Shown here piece by piece: positions 22,411-36,330 of a DNA stretch of 64,000 nt. The notes beneath the pieces were generated by a model, which worked only from the letters and a program-made list of their open reading frames with translations, did no database searches and was not told the DNA's origin. How positions within the stretch are numbered: the first letter of the stretch is position 1; each line of letters starts with the position of its first letter. The translations under genes and the position numbers were made by a program. Source of the stretch: Astropecten irregularis (taxonomy: Eukaryota > Echinodermata > Asteroidea > Paxillosida > Astropectinidae); assembly GCA_963971285.1 (NCBI GenBank), contig OZ020250.1, forward strand, positions 11,640,499-11,704,498, in the 5' to 3' direction.

Positions 22411-25223
22411 AACTAGACATTGTGGTTGTGGGAACAACCACTAGTTGTTCGGGGTCTCATTTCGTACTGGAACTGTTAAGAGAATGTCTGTTGGAACGCA
22501 TGTGTGGCATATTGAAATACACTAAACTGTGTGACTGAGCAAATACTGATCATGCCGAGTGCAGTGTATTCGTATTATATGTACACTGACTGATAGCGTA
22601 CAGAAAATGGTGTCACCTTTAAATAATGTAAAATTGCCCGGACGATAACTTCCGGTTAGTTAATCACAAACAACTGAACAATTTGCAAAAATCATCGATT
22701 GCGTACGATGTAAACAATTTGCAATTTGCACTGATGTACGTCATGTAATTAATGAATAAACAGTATTTGAATAATTACATCATGTTTCCTTTAAAAGCGC
22801 ATAATCTTCCGGTTGCATGACGTCACAAATTTCAAACTTCACACACATGTCGAAGTTCATTAGTGCTTCACAGTCACCAAATTTGGCGGAAATCCGTTGT
22901 TTACTTTTGTATTACGTAATCACTGTATATCTTTAATCCACCGTAGAGGGCGCTATACAGCCCGTATGACGTCATCGTTTATATTTTCTGAAAGCCCAAG
23001 ACCTTCTCTATCTTTGAACTGATATATTAATTGTTGAGATTCACGTGTTGAGTAACATATGTCAATATCAAAATCATAGGTCATGTGGTTCTAAAGTTAT
23101 AAAGCACCAATTTTTTTTCTTCTAAAAACGTGTGTAATTTGATACCCGATGACGTCAGCATGACGTCAATCTTCTAAATACAACTTGACATCATGACCAA
23201 AGTCTCCACCAAGTTTCATGTCAATATCTTGTACCTGTCACCAAGAAGTCCTGCTGACAAGTTTGGGAAGAAAAAAAAAGTAAAACTAGACATTGTGGTT
23301 GTGGGAACAACCACTAGTTGTTCGGGGTCTCATTTCGTACTGGAACTGTTAAGAGAATGTCTGTTGGAACGCATGTGTGGCATATTGAAATACACTAAAC
23401 TGTGTGACTGAGCAAATACTGATCATGCCGAGTGCAGTGTATTCGTATTATATGTACACTGACTGATAGCGTACAGAAAATGGTGTCACCTTTAAATAAT
23501 GTAAAGTTGCCCGGACGATAACTTCCGGTTAGTTAATCACAAACAACTGAACATTTGCAAAAATCATCGAATGCGTACGATGTAAACAATTTGCAATTTG
23601 CACTGATGTACGTCATGTAATTAATGAATAAACAGTATTTGAATAATTACATCATGTTTCCTTTAAAAGCGCATAATCTTCCGGTTGCATGACGTCACAA
23701 ATTTCAAACTTCACACACATGTCGAAGTTCATTAGTGCTTCACAGTCACCAAATTTGGCGGAAATCCGTTGTTTACTTTTGTATTACGTAATCACTGTAT
23801 ATCTTTAATCCACCGTAGAGGGCACTATACAGCCCGTATGACGTCATCGTTAATATTTTCTGAAAGCCCAAGACCTTCTCTATCTTTGAACCTAAATCCT
23901 TCCGTTTTCGAGTTATTTTGAGTCAAACTTCAACTTCCAGTAACACCGGAAAAGAAGGTCATTTGTACACAACACTGATATATTAATTGTTGAGATTCAC
24001 GTGTTGAGTAACATATGTCAATATCAAAATCATAGGTCATGTGGTTCTAAAGTTATAAAGCACCAATTTTTTTTCTTCTAAAAACGTGTGTAATTTGATA
24101 CCCGATGACGTCAGCATGACGTCAATCTTCTAAATACAACTTGACATCATGACCAAAGTCTCCACCAAGTTTCATGTCAATATCTTGTACCTGTCACCAA
24201 GAAGTCCTGCTGACAAGTTTGGGAAGAAAAACAAAGTAAAACTAGACATTGTGGTTGTGGGAACAACCACTAGGTGTTCGGAGTCTCATTTCGTAGTGCA
24301 CTGTTTTGTGAACATATGTTGGAACGTATGTGATCAATCGTCCCTCATAATAATGGCATATTGGAATACACTTAAACTGTGGGACTGAACAAATACTGAT
24401 CATGCTGTACATGTACACTGACTGATGGAGAATATGGCGTCACCTTTAAATATATATATAACATTTTCTAGACAATAACTTCCGGTTAGTTCATCACAAG
24501 CAACTGAACATTTACAGACGTCATTGAATGCATACGATGTAAATATTTTGAAATTTTCACTGATGTACGTCATGTATTACTGAGTAAACAGTATTTGAAT
24601 AATTACGTCCTTGTCCCCTTTAAAAGAGCATAACTTCCGGTTAGATGACGTAACAGATTTCAAACTTCACAAACATGTCAAGATGTTTTAGTGCTTCACA
24701 CTCACTAAATTTGGCGGAAATCCGCTGTTTACTTTTGGATTACGTAATCACTGTATATCTTGAATCCACCGTAGAGGGCGCTATACAGCTCGTATGACGT
24801 CATCTTTTATATTTTCTGAAAGGCCAAGACCTTCTCTATCTTTTACCCATGAGGTTTTTTGTGCCTAAATCCTTCAGTTTTTGAGTTATTTTGAGTCAAA
24901 CTTCAACTTCCGGTAACACTGGAAGTTGAGGTCATTTGTACACAACATTAAATATATTAATTGTTGAGATTCACGTGATGAGTAACATATGTCAATATCA
25001 AATTCGTAGGTCATGTGGTTCTCAAGTTACAGAGCACCAAAGTTTTTCCTAAAAACGCATGTAATTTGATACCCGATGACGTCATCATGACGTCAATCTT
25101 CTAAATACAACTTGGCATCATGACCGAAGTTCCCACCAAGTTTCAAGTCAATATCTTGTAACTATCATCAAGAAGTCTTGCGGACAAGTTTGGGAAGAAG
25201 GAAAATAAAATAAAAATAAAAAA

Positions 25224-25267
25224 CTCGAACAATAACAATAGGTGTTCGGCTTGAACCCGAACACCTA
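25224..25267 (-). repeat. family B 5' hairpin module, single copy
   Basis: On the minus strand AGGTGTTCGGG..CCGAACACCT forms a hairpin followed by ATTGTTATTGTTCGAG and a T run. It matches the 5' start of family A in plan and is the inverse of CCGAACACCT near the 3' end of family B, so it is the element's 5' subterminal repeat. Single copies also lie at 27512-27555 and 35312-35355. Most other units lack it. Confidence 0.7.
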
Positions 25268-27483
25268 ACTAGACATTGTGGTTGTGGGAACAACCACTAG
25301 TTGTTCGGGGTCTCATTTCGTACTGGAACTGTTAAGAGAATGTCTGTTGGAACGCATGTGTGGCATATTGAAATACACTAAACTGTGTGACTGAGCAAAT
25401 ACTGATCATGCCGAGTGCAGTGTATTCGTATTATATGTACACTGACTGATAGCGTACAGAAAATGGTGTCACCTTTAAATAATGTAAAATTGCCCGGACG
25501 ATAACTTCCGGTTAGTTAATCACAAACAACTGAACATTTGCAAAAATCATCGAATGCGTACGATGTAAACAATTTGCAATTTGCACTGATGTACGTCATG
25601 TAATTAATGAATAAACAGTATTTGAATAATTACATCATGTTTCCTTTAAAAGCGCATAATCTTCCGGTTGCATGACGTCACAAATTTCAAACTTCACACA
25701 CATGTCGAAGTTCATTAGTGCTTCACAGTCACCAAATTTGGCGGAAATCCGTTGTTTACTATTGTATTACGTAATCACTGTATATCTTTAATCCACCGTA
25801 GAGGGCACTATACAGCCCGTATGACGTCATCGTTAATATTTTCTGAAAGCCCAAGACCTTCTCTATCTTTGAACCTAAATCCTTCCGTTTTCGAGTTATT
25901 TTGAGTCAAACTTCAACTTCCAGTAACACCGGAAGTGAAGGTCATTTGTACACAACACTGATATATTAATTGTTGAGATTCACGTGTTGAGTAACATATG
26001 TCAATATCAAAATCATAGGTCATGTGGTTCTAAAGTTATAAAGCACCAATTTTTTTTCTTCTAAAAACGTGTGTAATTTGATACCCGATGACGTCAGCAT
26101 GACGTCAATCTTCTAAATACAACTTGACATCATGACCAAAGTCTCCACCAAGTTTCATGTCAATATCTTGTACCTGTCACCAAGAAGTCCTGCTGACATT
26201 TCGAGTTATTTTGAGTCAAACTTCAACTTCCGGTAACACCGGAAGTGAAGGTCATTTGTACGCAAGACTGAATATATTAATTGTTCAAATTTATGTGTTA
26301 AGTAACATATGTCAATATCAAAATCGTAGGTCATGTGGTTCTTAAGTTATGGAGCACCAAAGTTTTTTCTAAAAACGCGTGTAATTTGATTCCCGATGAC
26401 GTCATCATGACGTCAATCTTCTAAATACAACTTGACGTCATGACCAAAGTTCCCACCAAGTTTCATGTCAATATCTTGTACCTGTGACCAAGAAGTCCTG
26501 CTGACAAATTTGGGAAGAAACTAGACATTGTGGTTGTGGGAACAACCACTAGGTGTTCGGGGTCTCATTTCGTACTGGAACTGTTATGAGAATGTTTGAT
26601 GGAACGCATGTATGGCATAATTATTGAAATACACTTAAACTGCGTGACTGAGCAAATACTGATCATGCTGATTGCACAGTGTATTCGTACATGTACACTG
26701 ACTGATAGCGTATAGAAAATGGTGTCACCTTTAAATAATGTAAAATTGCCCGGATGATAACTTCCGTTTAGTTAATGACAAACAACTGAAAATTTGCAGA
26801 AATCATCGAATGCGTACGATGTTAACAATTTGCAATTTGCCTTGATGTACGTCATGTAATTACTGAATAAACAGTATTTGAATAATTACATCATTTTTCC
26901 TTTAAAAATGCATAACTTCCGGTTGAATGACGTCACAGATTTCAAACTTCACACATAGCTCAAGGTTTAATAGTGCTTCACACTCATTAAATTTGGCGGA
27001 AATCTGTTGTTTATTTTTGGATTACGTAATCACTGTATATCTTTAATCCACCGTAGAGGGCGCTATACAGTCCGTATGACGTCATCGTTTATATTTTCTG
27101 AAAGCCTAAGACCTACTCTATCTTTTTGCCAAGCAATATTATGTGCCCAAAACCTTTCCGATTTTGAGTTATTTTGAGTCAAACTTCAACTTCCGGTAAC
27201 ACCGGAAGTGAAGGTCATTTGTACACAACACTGAATATATTAATTGTTGAGATTCACGTGTTGAGTAACATATGTCAATATCAAAATCGTAGGTCATGTG
27301 GTTCTCAAGTTATAGAGCACCAAAGTTTTTCCTAAAAACGCGTGTAATTTGATACCCAATGACGTCATCATGACGTCAATCTTCTAAATACAACTTGACA
27401 TCATGACCGAAGTTCCCACCAAGTTTCATGTCGATATCTTGTAACTGTCATACAGAAGTCCAGCTGACAAGTTTGGGAAGAAG

Positions 27484-27514
<31 letters not shown>

Positions 27515-27721
27515 GAACAATAACAATAGGTGTTCGGCTTGAACCCGAACACCTAAAAAAAAAGAAGAAAAACTAGACTTGTGGTTGTGTGAACAACCAC
27601 TAGGTGTTCGGGGTCTCATTACGTGGTGGAACTGTTATGTGAACATAAAAGTTATGTTGGAACGTATGTGGTCAATTGTCGCTCATCCTCATACAATGGC
27701 ATATTGAAATACACACTAAAT

Positions 27722-28410
27722 TTTGAATATGATGCAAATATCTTGCAGTTTTTATTTTGTTTGATTAAGACATATGGTTTAAAAGTGACCATATCTCAAC
27801 GTAAAAAAAACTTACTTTTAGCCCATGGATTTAGTTGCAGTGTTTATGGAACACATTGTCATTTGACAAAATGATGTACAATACTCCGCAACCTACATCG
27901 ATAGCATTTCGATTAAGATTTGGTGCTGGTATTTAATGATATATAATAAGATTTACGTGCAAATATCTATAGCAAGTCGTTAACAAAGTTTTGAGTCACG
28001 CAATTGGACATTACATGTACATGTACATGTACATGTACATGTACATGTTCTACACAGTTAATTATGTACAATTTTTGTACATATATAGTGTATGGGAAAA
28101 AGAGTCAATCGATCATCATATTTTTTGTACATGACCATATTTTCACGTAACACAATGTGAGAAATATTAAAAAATTCATATAAAATCAAGAGATGCTGTA
28201 AATGTTCACTTCAAATCAACGCTGTAAGAACTTTGTCTGGGCCTTTGTATGGTTAAAATTGACTGTTTAAAAGTGTATGAGCTGTATCGAACTCCTGTGT
28301 TGAGGCTATCATGTGTTTCCACTGAGACAATGTAATGAAGCACATTCCAATCACCTTGCAATGACTGCCATCTGGTACTAATCAGAGTCTCTTGTAATCA
28401 CATTACAAGC
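27722..28410 (-). repeat. long-variant insert in array unit at 27573
   Basis: About 690 bp not found in ordinary units: TTTAGTTGCAGTGTTTATGG, CTCCGCAACCTACATCG, TCACGCAATTGGAC, a (TGTACA)n tract at 28014-28048, and TCTGGTACTAATCAGAGTC. The same insert recurs at about 35587-36330 and 38510-39220, so three of the units form a long subfamily. Confidence 0.7.
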
Positions 28411-31400
28411 AGTTTTCACTGATGTACTCATGTAATTACTGAGTAAACAGTATTGGAATAATTCAGTAATTTTCCCTTTAAAAGAGCATAACTTCCGGTT
28501 GAATGACGTCACAGATTTCAAACTTCACATACATGTCGAGGTACATTAGTGCTTTACACCTACTAAATTTGGCGGAAATTCATTGTTTACTTTCGGATTA
28601 CGTAATCACTGTATGTCTTTAATCAACCGTAGAGGGCGCTATATAGCCCGCATGACATCATTGTTTATATTTTCTGAAAGCCCAAGACCTTCTCTATCTT
28701 TTACCCATTGAGGTTTTTTGTGCCCAAATCCTTCCGTTTTCGAGTTATTTTGAGTCAAACTTCAACTGCCGGTAACACCGGAAGTGAAGGTCATTTGTAC
28801 ACAACACTGAATATAATAATTGTTAACATTCACGTGTTGAGTAATATATGTCAATATCAAAATCATAGGTCATGTGGTTCTCAAGTTATAAAGCACCAAA
28901 GTTTTTCCTAAAAACGGGCGTAATTTGATACCCGATGACGTCATCATGACGTCAATCTTCTAAATACAACTTGGCATCATGACCGAAGTTCCCACTAAGT
29001 TTCAAGTCAATATCTTGTAACTGTCATATAGAAGTCCTGCTGACAAGTTTGGGAAGAAGACAAATAAAAAAAAAACTAGACATTGTGGTTGTGGGAACAA
29101 CCACTAGGTGTTCGGGGTTTCATTTCGTAGTGGAACTGTCATGTGAATGTTTGTTGCATTGTATGTAATTAATGGCATATTGAAATACTGCGTAAATATA
29201 TTGCGTGATACTGATAATGCTGATTGCCATATTCATACACTGACAAATAGCGTATACATAGAAAATGGTGTCACCTTTAAATATGTAATATTTACCTGGA
29301 CGATAACTTCCGGTTAGTTAATCACAAACAACTGAAAATTTGCAGACATTATTGAATGCGTACGATGTAAACATTTTGCAATTTTCACTCATGTACGTCA
29401 TGTACTTAAAGAGTAAACAGTATTTGAATAATTACATCATTTTCCCTTTAAAAACGCATAACTTCCGGTTGAATGACGTCACTGATTTCAAACTTCGCAA
29501 ACATGTCAAGGGGCACTAGTGCATCACACTCACCAAATTTAGCGGAAGTCCGTTGTTTACTTTCGGATTACGTAATCACTGTATATCTTTAAGCCACCGT
29601 AGAGGGCGGTATACAGCCCGTATGACGTCATCGGTTATATTTTCTGAAAGCCCAAGACCTGCTCTATCTTTTACCCAGAGAGGTTTTATGTGCCCAAATC
29701 CTTCCGTTTTCGAGTTATTTTGAGTCAAACTTCAACTTCCGGTAACACCGGAAGTGAAGGTCATTTGTACACAATACTGAATATATTAATTGTTCACATT
29801 CACGTGTTGAGTAACATATGTCAATATCAAAATCATAGGTCATGTGGTTCTCAAGTTATAAAGCACCAAAGTTTTTCCTAAGAACGCGCGTAATTTGATA
29901 CCCGATGACGTCATCATGACGTCAATCTTCTAGGTACAACTTGGCATCACTACCGAAGTTCCCACCAAGTTTCAGGTCAATATCTTGTAACAGTCCTATA
30001 GAAGTCCTGCTGACAAGTTTGGGAAGAAAAAAAAAAAAAAAAAAACTAGACATTGTGGTTGTGGGAACAACCACTAGGTGTTCGGGGTCTCATTTCGTAC
30101 TGGAATGTCTGTTGGAACGCATGTGTGGCATATATACACTTAAACTGTGTGACTGAGCAAATACTGATCATGTTGAGTGCAGTGTATTCGTAGTATATGT
30201 ACACTGACTGATAGCGTATAAAAAATGGTGTCACCTTTAAATAATGTAAAATTGCCCGGACGATAACTTCCGGTTAGTTAATCACAAACAACTGAACATT
30301 TGCAGAAATTATTGAATGCGTACGATGTAAATATTTTGAAAATTTCACTGATTTACGTCATGTACTTAACGAGTAAGCAGTATTTGAATAATGACATCAT
30401 ATTCCCTTTAAAAACGCATAACTTCCGGTTGAATAACGTCACTGATTTCAAACTTCGCAAACATGTCAAGGTGCACTAGTGCTTTACACTCACTAAATTT
30501 GGCGGAAATCCGTTGTTTACTTTCGTATTACGTAATCACTGTATATCTTTAACCAACCGTAGAGGGCGCTATATAGCTCGCATGACGTCATCGTTTATAT
30601 TTTCTGAAAGCTTAAGACCTACTCTATCTTTTATCCAGAGAGGTTTTATGTGCCCAAATCCTTCCGTTTTTGAGTTATTTTGAGTCAAACTTCAACTTCC
30701 GGTAACACCGGAAGTGAAGGTCATTTGTACACAACACTGAATATATTAATTGTTGACATTTACGTGTTGAGTAACATATGTCAATATCAAAATCATAGGT
30801 CATGTTGTTCTTAAGTTATTGAGGACCAAAGTTTTTCCTAAAAACGCGTGTAATTTGATACCCGATGACGTCCTCATGACGTCAATCTTCTAAATACAAC
30901 TTGACATCATGACCAAAGTTCCCACCAAGTTTCATGTCAATATCTTGTACCTGTGACCAAGAAGTCCTGCTGACAAGTTTGGGAAGAAAAAAAAACAAAA
31001 AAGTAAAAAAAACAAAAACAAACTAGACATTGTGGTTGTGGGAACAACCACTAGGTGTTCGGGGTCTCATTTCGTTCTGGAACTGTTGTGAGAATGTCTG
31101 TTGGAACGCATGTGTGGCATATTGAAATACACTTAAACTGTGTGACGGAGCAAATGATCGTGCTGAGTGCAGTGTATTCGTATTATGTACACTGACTGAT
31201 AGCGTATAGAAAATGGTGTCACCTTTAAATAATGTAAAATTGCCCGGACGATAACTTCCGGTTAGTTCATCACAAACAACTGAAGATTTGCAAAAATCAT
31301 CGTATGCGTACGATGTAAAAAATTTGCAATTTGCACTGATGTACGTCATGTAATTACCGAATAAACAGCATTTGAATAATTACATCATGTTTCCTTTAAA

Positions 31401-32953
31401 AACACATAACTTCTGGTTGAATGACGTCACAGATTTTAAACTTCACACACATGTCAAGGTGCATTAGTGCTTCACACTCACCAAATTTGGCGGAAATCCG
31501 TTGTTTACTTTTGGATTACGTAATCACTGTATATCTTTAATCCACCGTAGAGGGCGCTATACAGCGTGTATGACGTCATCGTTTATATTTTCTGAAAGCC
31601 CAAGACCTACTCTATCTTTTACCCAGAGAGGTTTTATGTGCCCAAATCCTTCCGTTTTCGAGTTATTTTGAGTCAAACATCAACTTCCGGTAACACCGGA
31701 AGTGAAGGTCATTTGTACACAACACTAAATATGTTAATTGTTGAGATTCACATGTTGAGTAACATATGTCAATATCAAAATCGTAGGTCATGTGGTTCTA
31801 AAGTTATAAAGCACCAAAGTTTTTCCTAAAAACGCTTGTAATTTGATACCCGATGACGTCATCATGACGTCAATCTTCTAAATACAACTTGACATCATGA
31901 CCGAAGTTCCCACCAAGTTTCATGTCGATATCTTGTAACTGTCATATAGAAGTCCTGCTGACAAGTTTGGGAAGAAGAAAAATAAAAACTAGACATTGTG
32001 GTTGTGGGAACAACCACTAGGTGTTCGGGGTCTCATTTCGTACTGGAATGTCTGTTGGAACGCATGTGTGGCATATTGAAATACACTTAAACTGTGTGAC
32101 TGAGCAAATACTGATCATGCCAAGTGCAGTGTATTCGTAGTATATGTACACTGACTGATAGCGTATAAAGAATGGTGTCACCTTTAAATAATGTAAAATT
32201 GCCCGGACGATAACTTCCGGTTAGTTAATCACAAACAACTGAACATTTGCAGAAATTATTGAATGCGTACGATGTAAATATTTTGAAAATTTCACTGATT
32301 TACTTCATGTACTTAACGAGTAAGCAGTATTTGAATAATGACATCATATTCCCTTTAAAAACGCATAACTTCCGGTTGAATAACGTCACTGATTTCAAAC
32401 TTCGCAAACATGTCGAAGTGCACTAGTGCTTTACACTCACCAAATTTGGCGGAAATCCGTTGTTTACTTTCGGATTACGTAATCACTGTATATCTTTAAG
32501 CCACCGTAGAGGGCGCTATACAGCCCGTATGACGTCATTGTTTATATTTTCTGAAAGCTTAAGACCTTCTCTATCTTTTACCTACAGGGTTTTTTGTGCC
32601 TAAATCCTTCCGTTTTTGAGTTATTTTGAGTCAAACTTCAACTTCCGGTAACACCGGAAGTGAAGGTCATTTGTGCACAACACTGAATTAATTAATTGTT
32701 AAGATTTACGTGTTGAGTAACATATGTCAATATCAAAATCATAGGTCATGTGGTTCTGAAGTTATGGGGCACCAAAGTTTTTCCTAAAAACACGTGTAAT
32801 TTGATACCCGATGACGTCATCATGACGTCAATCTTCTAAATACAACTTGGGATCACGACCGAAGTTCCCACCAAGTTTCAAGTCAATATCTTGTAACCGT
32901 GATATAGAAGTCCTGCTGACAAGTTTGGGAGGAAAAAAAATGGAAAAAAAAAA

Positions 32954-33222
32954 CTCGAACAATTTCAATAGGTGTTCGGCTTGAACCCGAACACCTAAAA
33001 AGAAAAAAAAAAACTCGAACAATAACAATAGGTGTTCGGCTTGAACCCGAACACCTAAAAAAACTCTAACAATAACAATAGGTGTTCGGCTTGAACCCGA
33101 ACACCTACAAAAAAAAAAAACTCGAACAATAACAATAGGTGTTCGGCTTGAACACGAACACCTACAAAATAAAAACAACTCGAACAATAACAATAGGTGT
33201 TCGGCTTGAACCCGAACACCTA
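32954..33222 (-). repeat. 5' hairpin module repeated five times
   Basis: Five tandem copies of the 44-bp hairpin module (starts at 32954, 33014, 33064, 33121 and 33179), separated by A-rich linkers of 6-16 bases. One hairpin has an A for C change in its arm and one a TTTCAA variant. The last copy abuts the CTAG end of the next unit at 33224. Confidence 0.85.
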
Positions 33223-33288
33223 ACTAGACATTGTGGTTGTGGGAACAACCACTAGGTGTTCAGGGTCTCATTTCGTACTGGAACTGTT

Positions 33289-34365
33289 TAGGGCTGTGCG
33301 TTCTACCCGGGTACTCGAAACCCGACCGAAACCATCGAGTACCCGGCTCCATTTTTTCGATTCTATTACCCGTAAAAAAATAACAACCATGCCCTTTTTC
33401 ATATAATACATCACTGACCTGCAAAATTTGTAGTTTTTTGCAATGTCAAAAGCAGATTATTTCCCGCAAATCTGTACCGAAGCCGGCAGCGCGCGAGCCA
33501 CAATTATCGACGCAGTCCGGCCGCGATCTACGGTACCCGACAACGCGACGCACCCCGGCCGCGATATAGGCCTACATGTACCGACCAAAAATCCTACCGC
33601 GTACGGCAGACCATCGGAACCGACCGAGCCTACTATACACCGTGCACACACAGTACGTACGGTGTATACAGTATGTAGTCTTCCTGCCCACACGTGGTCG
33701 AGACTGGTGCACGTTGTTTTGACATCGTGGCTATTACGCGTGGCCGTGTGTGGGGCGGATACCAGTCATGGAACATTCGGGATTACCATGCTGACCATGT
33801 GCACAATGCATCGTGATTACGTCTTAATAATGCGTTTGTCGCCCTAGTCATTTTTCTCACGTTATTTCTTAAGATCTAGCACATGTACGTGAAAAGTGTG
33901 TTTCCTCTAATTGGCCAACGGGACAAAATTACCGACTGAAATTCAAGTAAGATTTAGCTGATCAGGAAAATGCGATTTACGGGGTGGTCAGAATATTTTA
34001 CGGGGAACACGCAACGAAATAACAACCCTGACAATCGTGTTTGATGTCGGTGTTCGATGTCGGAAAAAAGATCACGCTAACTTTTGCTTGGCCTGTCATG
34101 TCGGTAGAAATAGCGTAAACTAAAATTCGGCACCCCTAAAAAAAGCCGAAATCCGCTAAAGGTCGGGGTGTTTTGGGGAAGGTCTGGTAATTTTTTAGCA
34201 CGCCTGGCTCGGAGCCCCGATACGGTACTCACCAACGGCCATTACGCAACATACTTCCGGGTTCTTAATTTCTTATGTTTTATATTATATCGCGGGTACC
34301 CGGGTACCCGCCCGTTTGGGCAAAGGGTACTCGGGTCCAAAATTACCCGTGAATGCACAGCCCTA
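33289..34365. mobile_element. non-autonomous hAT element with 8-bp duplication
   Basis: 1077 bp, TIRs TAGGGCTGTGC and the inverse GCACAGCCCTA, flanked by exact 8-bp copies of GAACTGTT (33281-33288, 34366-34373). It interrupts the array unit that starts at 33224; joining the flanks restores the usual unit sequence. An 8-bp duplication with such TIRs is diagnostic of hAT. The ends are rich in GGGTACCCG and ACCCGGGTACTCG words that pair with each other. The 134-codon open frame at 33443-33847 shows no transposase motif. Confidence 0.85.
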
Positions 34366-35586
34366 GAACTGTTATGAGAATGTCTGTTGGAACGCATGTG
34401 TGGCATATATAAATACACTTAAACTGTGTGACTGAGCAAATACTGACCATGCTGAGTGCAGTGTATTCGTATTATATGTACACTGACTGATAGCGTATAG
34501 AGAATGGTGTCACCTTTAAATAACGTAAAAATTGCCCGGACGATAACTTCCGGTTAGTTAACCACAAACAACTGAAAATAAATTTGCAGAAATCATCAAA
34601 TGCGTACCATGTAAACAATTTGCAATTTGCACCGATGTACGTCATGTAATTACTGAATAAACAGAATTTGAATAATTACATCATGTTTCCTTTAAAATTT
34701 CATAACTTCCGGTTGAATGACGTCACAGATTCCAAACTTCACACATATGTCAAGGTGCATTAGTTCTTCACACTCATCAAATTTAGCGGAAATCCGTTGT
34801 TTACTTTTGGATTACGTAATCACTGTATATCTTTAATCCACCATAGAGGGCGCTATACAGCCCGTATGACGTCATCGTTTATATTTTCTAAAAGCTTAAG
34901 ACCTACTCTATCATTTACCCAGAGAGGTTTTATGTGCCCAAATCCTTCAGTTTTCGAGTTATTTTGAGTCAAACTTCAACTTCCGGTAACACCGGAAGTG
35001 AAGGTCATTTGTACACAACACTGAATATATTAATTGTTGAGATTCACGTGTTGAGTAACATATGTCAATATCAAAATCGAAGGTCATGTGGTTCTCAAGT
35101 TATAAAGCACCAAAGTTTTTCCTAAAAACGCGTGTAATTTGATACCCAATGACGTCATCATGACGTCAATCTTCTAAATACAACTTGGCATCATGACCGA
35201 AGTTCCCACCAAGTTTCAAGTCAATATCTTGTAACTGTCATATAGAAGTCGTGCTGACAAGTTTGGGAAGAAGAAAAATGAAATGAAAAAAAAAAAAAAA
35301 AAAAAAAAAAACTCCAACAATAACAATAGGTGTTCGGCTTGAACCCGAACACCTAAAAAAGAAAGAAAAACTAGACATTGTGATTGTGGTAACAACCACT
35401 AGGTGTTCGGGGTCTCATTTCGTAGTGGAACTGTTATATGAACGTATGTTGGAATATATGTGATCAATCATCCCAATATGATGGCATATTGAAACACATA
35501 CACATTGATTGCTTATTTGTACTGTACATTGACTGACTGATTATAGGAAATGGCGTCACCTTTAAATATATATAATATTGTCTGGA

Positions 35587-36330
35587 CAATAATTTTAAAT
35601 ATGATGTAAATATGTTGCAGTTTTATTTTGCCTGATTATAAAGACATATAGTTTAAAAGTGACCATATCTCAACTTAAAAAAACCCTTAATTTTAGCCCA
35701 TAGATTTAGTTGCAGTGTTTATGGAACACATTGTCATTTGACAAAATGATGTTCAATACTCCGCAACCTACATCGATTTCGATGTAGGTTGCGGAGTATT
35801 TCGATTAAGATTTGGTGCTGGTATTTAATGATATATAATAAGATTTACGTGCAAATATCTATGGCAAAATGTAAACAACTCAACAAAGTTTTGAGTCACG
35901 CAATTGGACATTACATGTTCATGTACATGTATATGTACATGTATGTTCTACACAGTGAATTATATACGTATATATAGTGTATGGGAAATAAAGTCAATCG
36001 ATCATCATATTCTTTTTGTAAAAGACCATATTTTCACGTAACACATGTACACGTATGTGTACAAAGTTAACAGGCTAATGTGAGAAATATTTAAAAATTC
36101 ATATAAAATCAAGAGATGCCGTAAATGTTCACTTCACATCTACGCTGTAGGAACTTTGTCTGGGCCTTTGTATATTTAAAATTGACTGCTTAAAAGTGTA
36201 TGAGGTGTATCAAACTCCAGTGTTGAGGCTATCATGTGTTTCCACTGAGACAATGTAATGTCAATACATTACATTGCCATCTGGTACTAATCAGAGTCTC
36301 TTGTAATCACATCAGCACTGAAGCAAGCAA
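35587..36330 (-). repeat. long-variant insert, with local palindrome
   Basis: The second copy of the long-variant insert. At about 35760-35797 CCGCAACCTACATCGA is followed at once by its inverse TCGATGTAGGTTGCGG, a perfect palindrome absent from the other two copies, produced by a local inverted duplication. Confidence 0.65.

Noticed and set aside
29690..29881. A 63-codon open frame (MPKSF..) recurring in several array units, e.g. at 31638, 34934 and 41665
   Set aside because: It spans the CTTCCGG hairpin and TGACGTCA-free part of each unit in the antisense direction, breaks in other units, and has no domain. Recurrence follows from unit duplication, not from coding constraint.
33443..33847. 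134-codon open frame inside the hAT element as a transposase
   Set aside because: No hAT dimerisation or zinc-finger motif, length far too short, composition Arg/Thr/Pro-rich from GC-rich repeat DNA.
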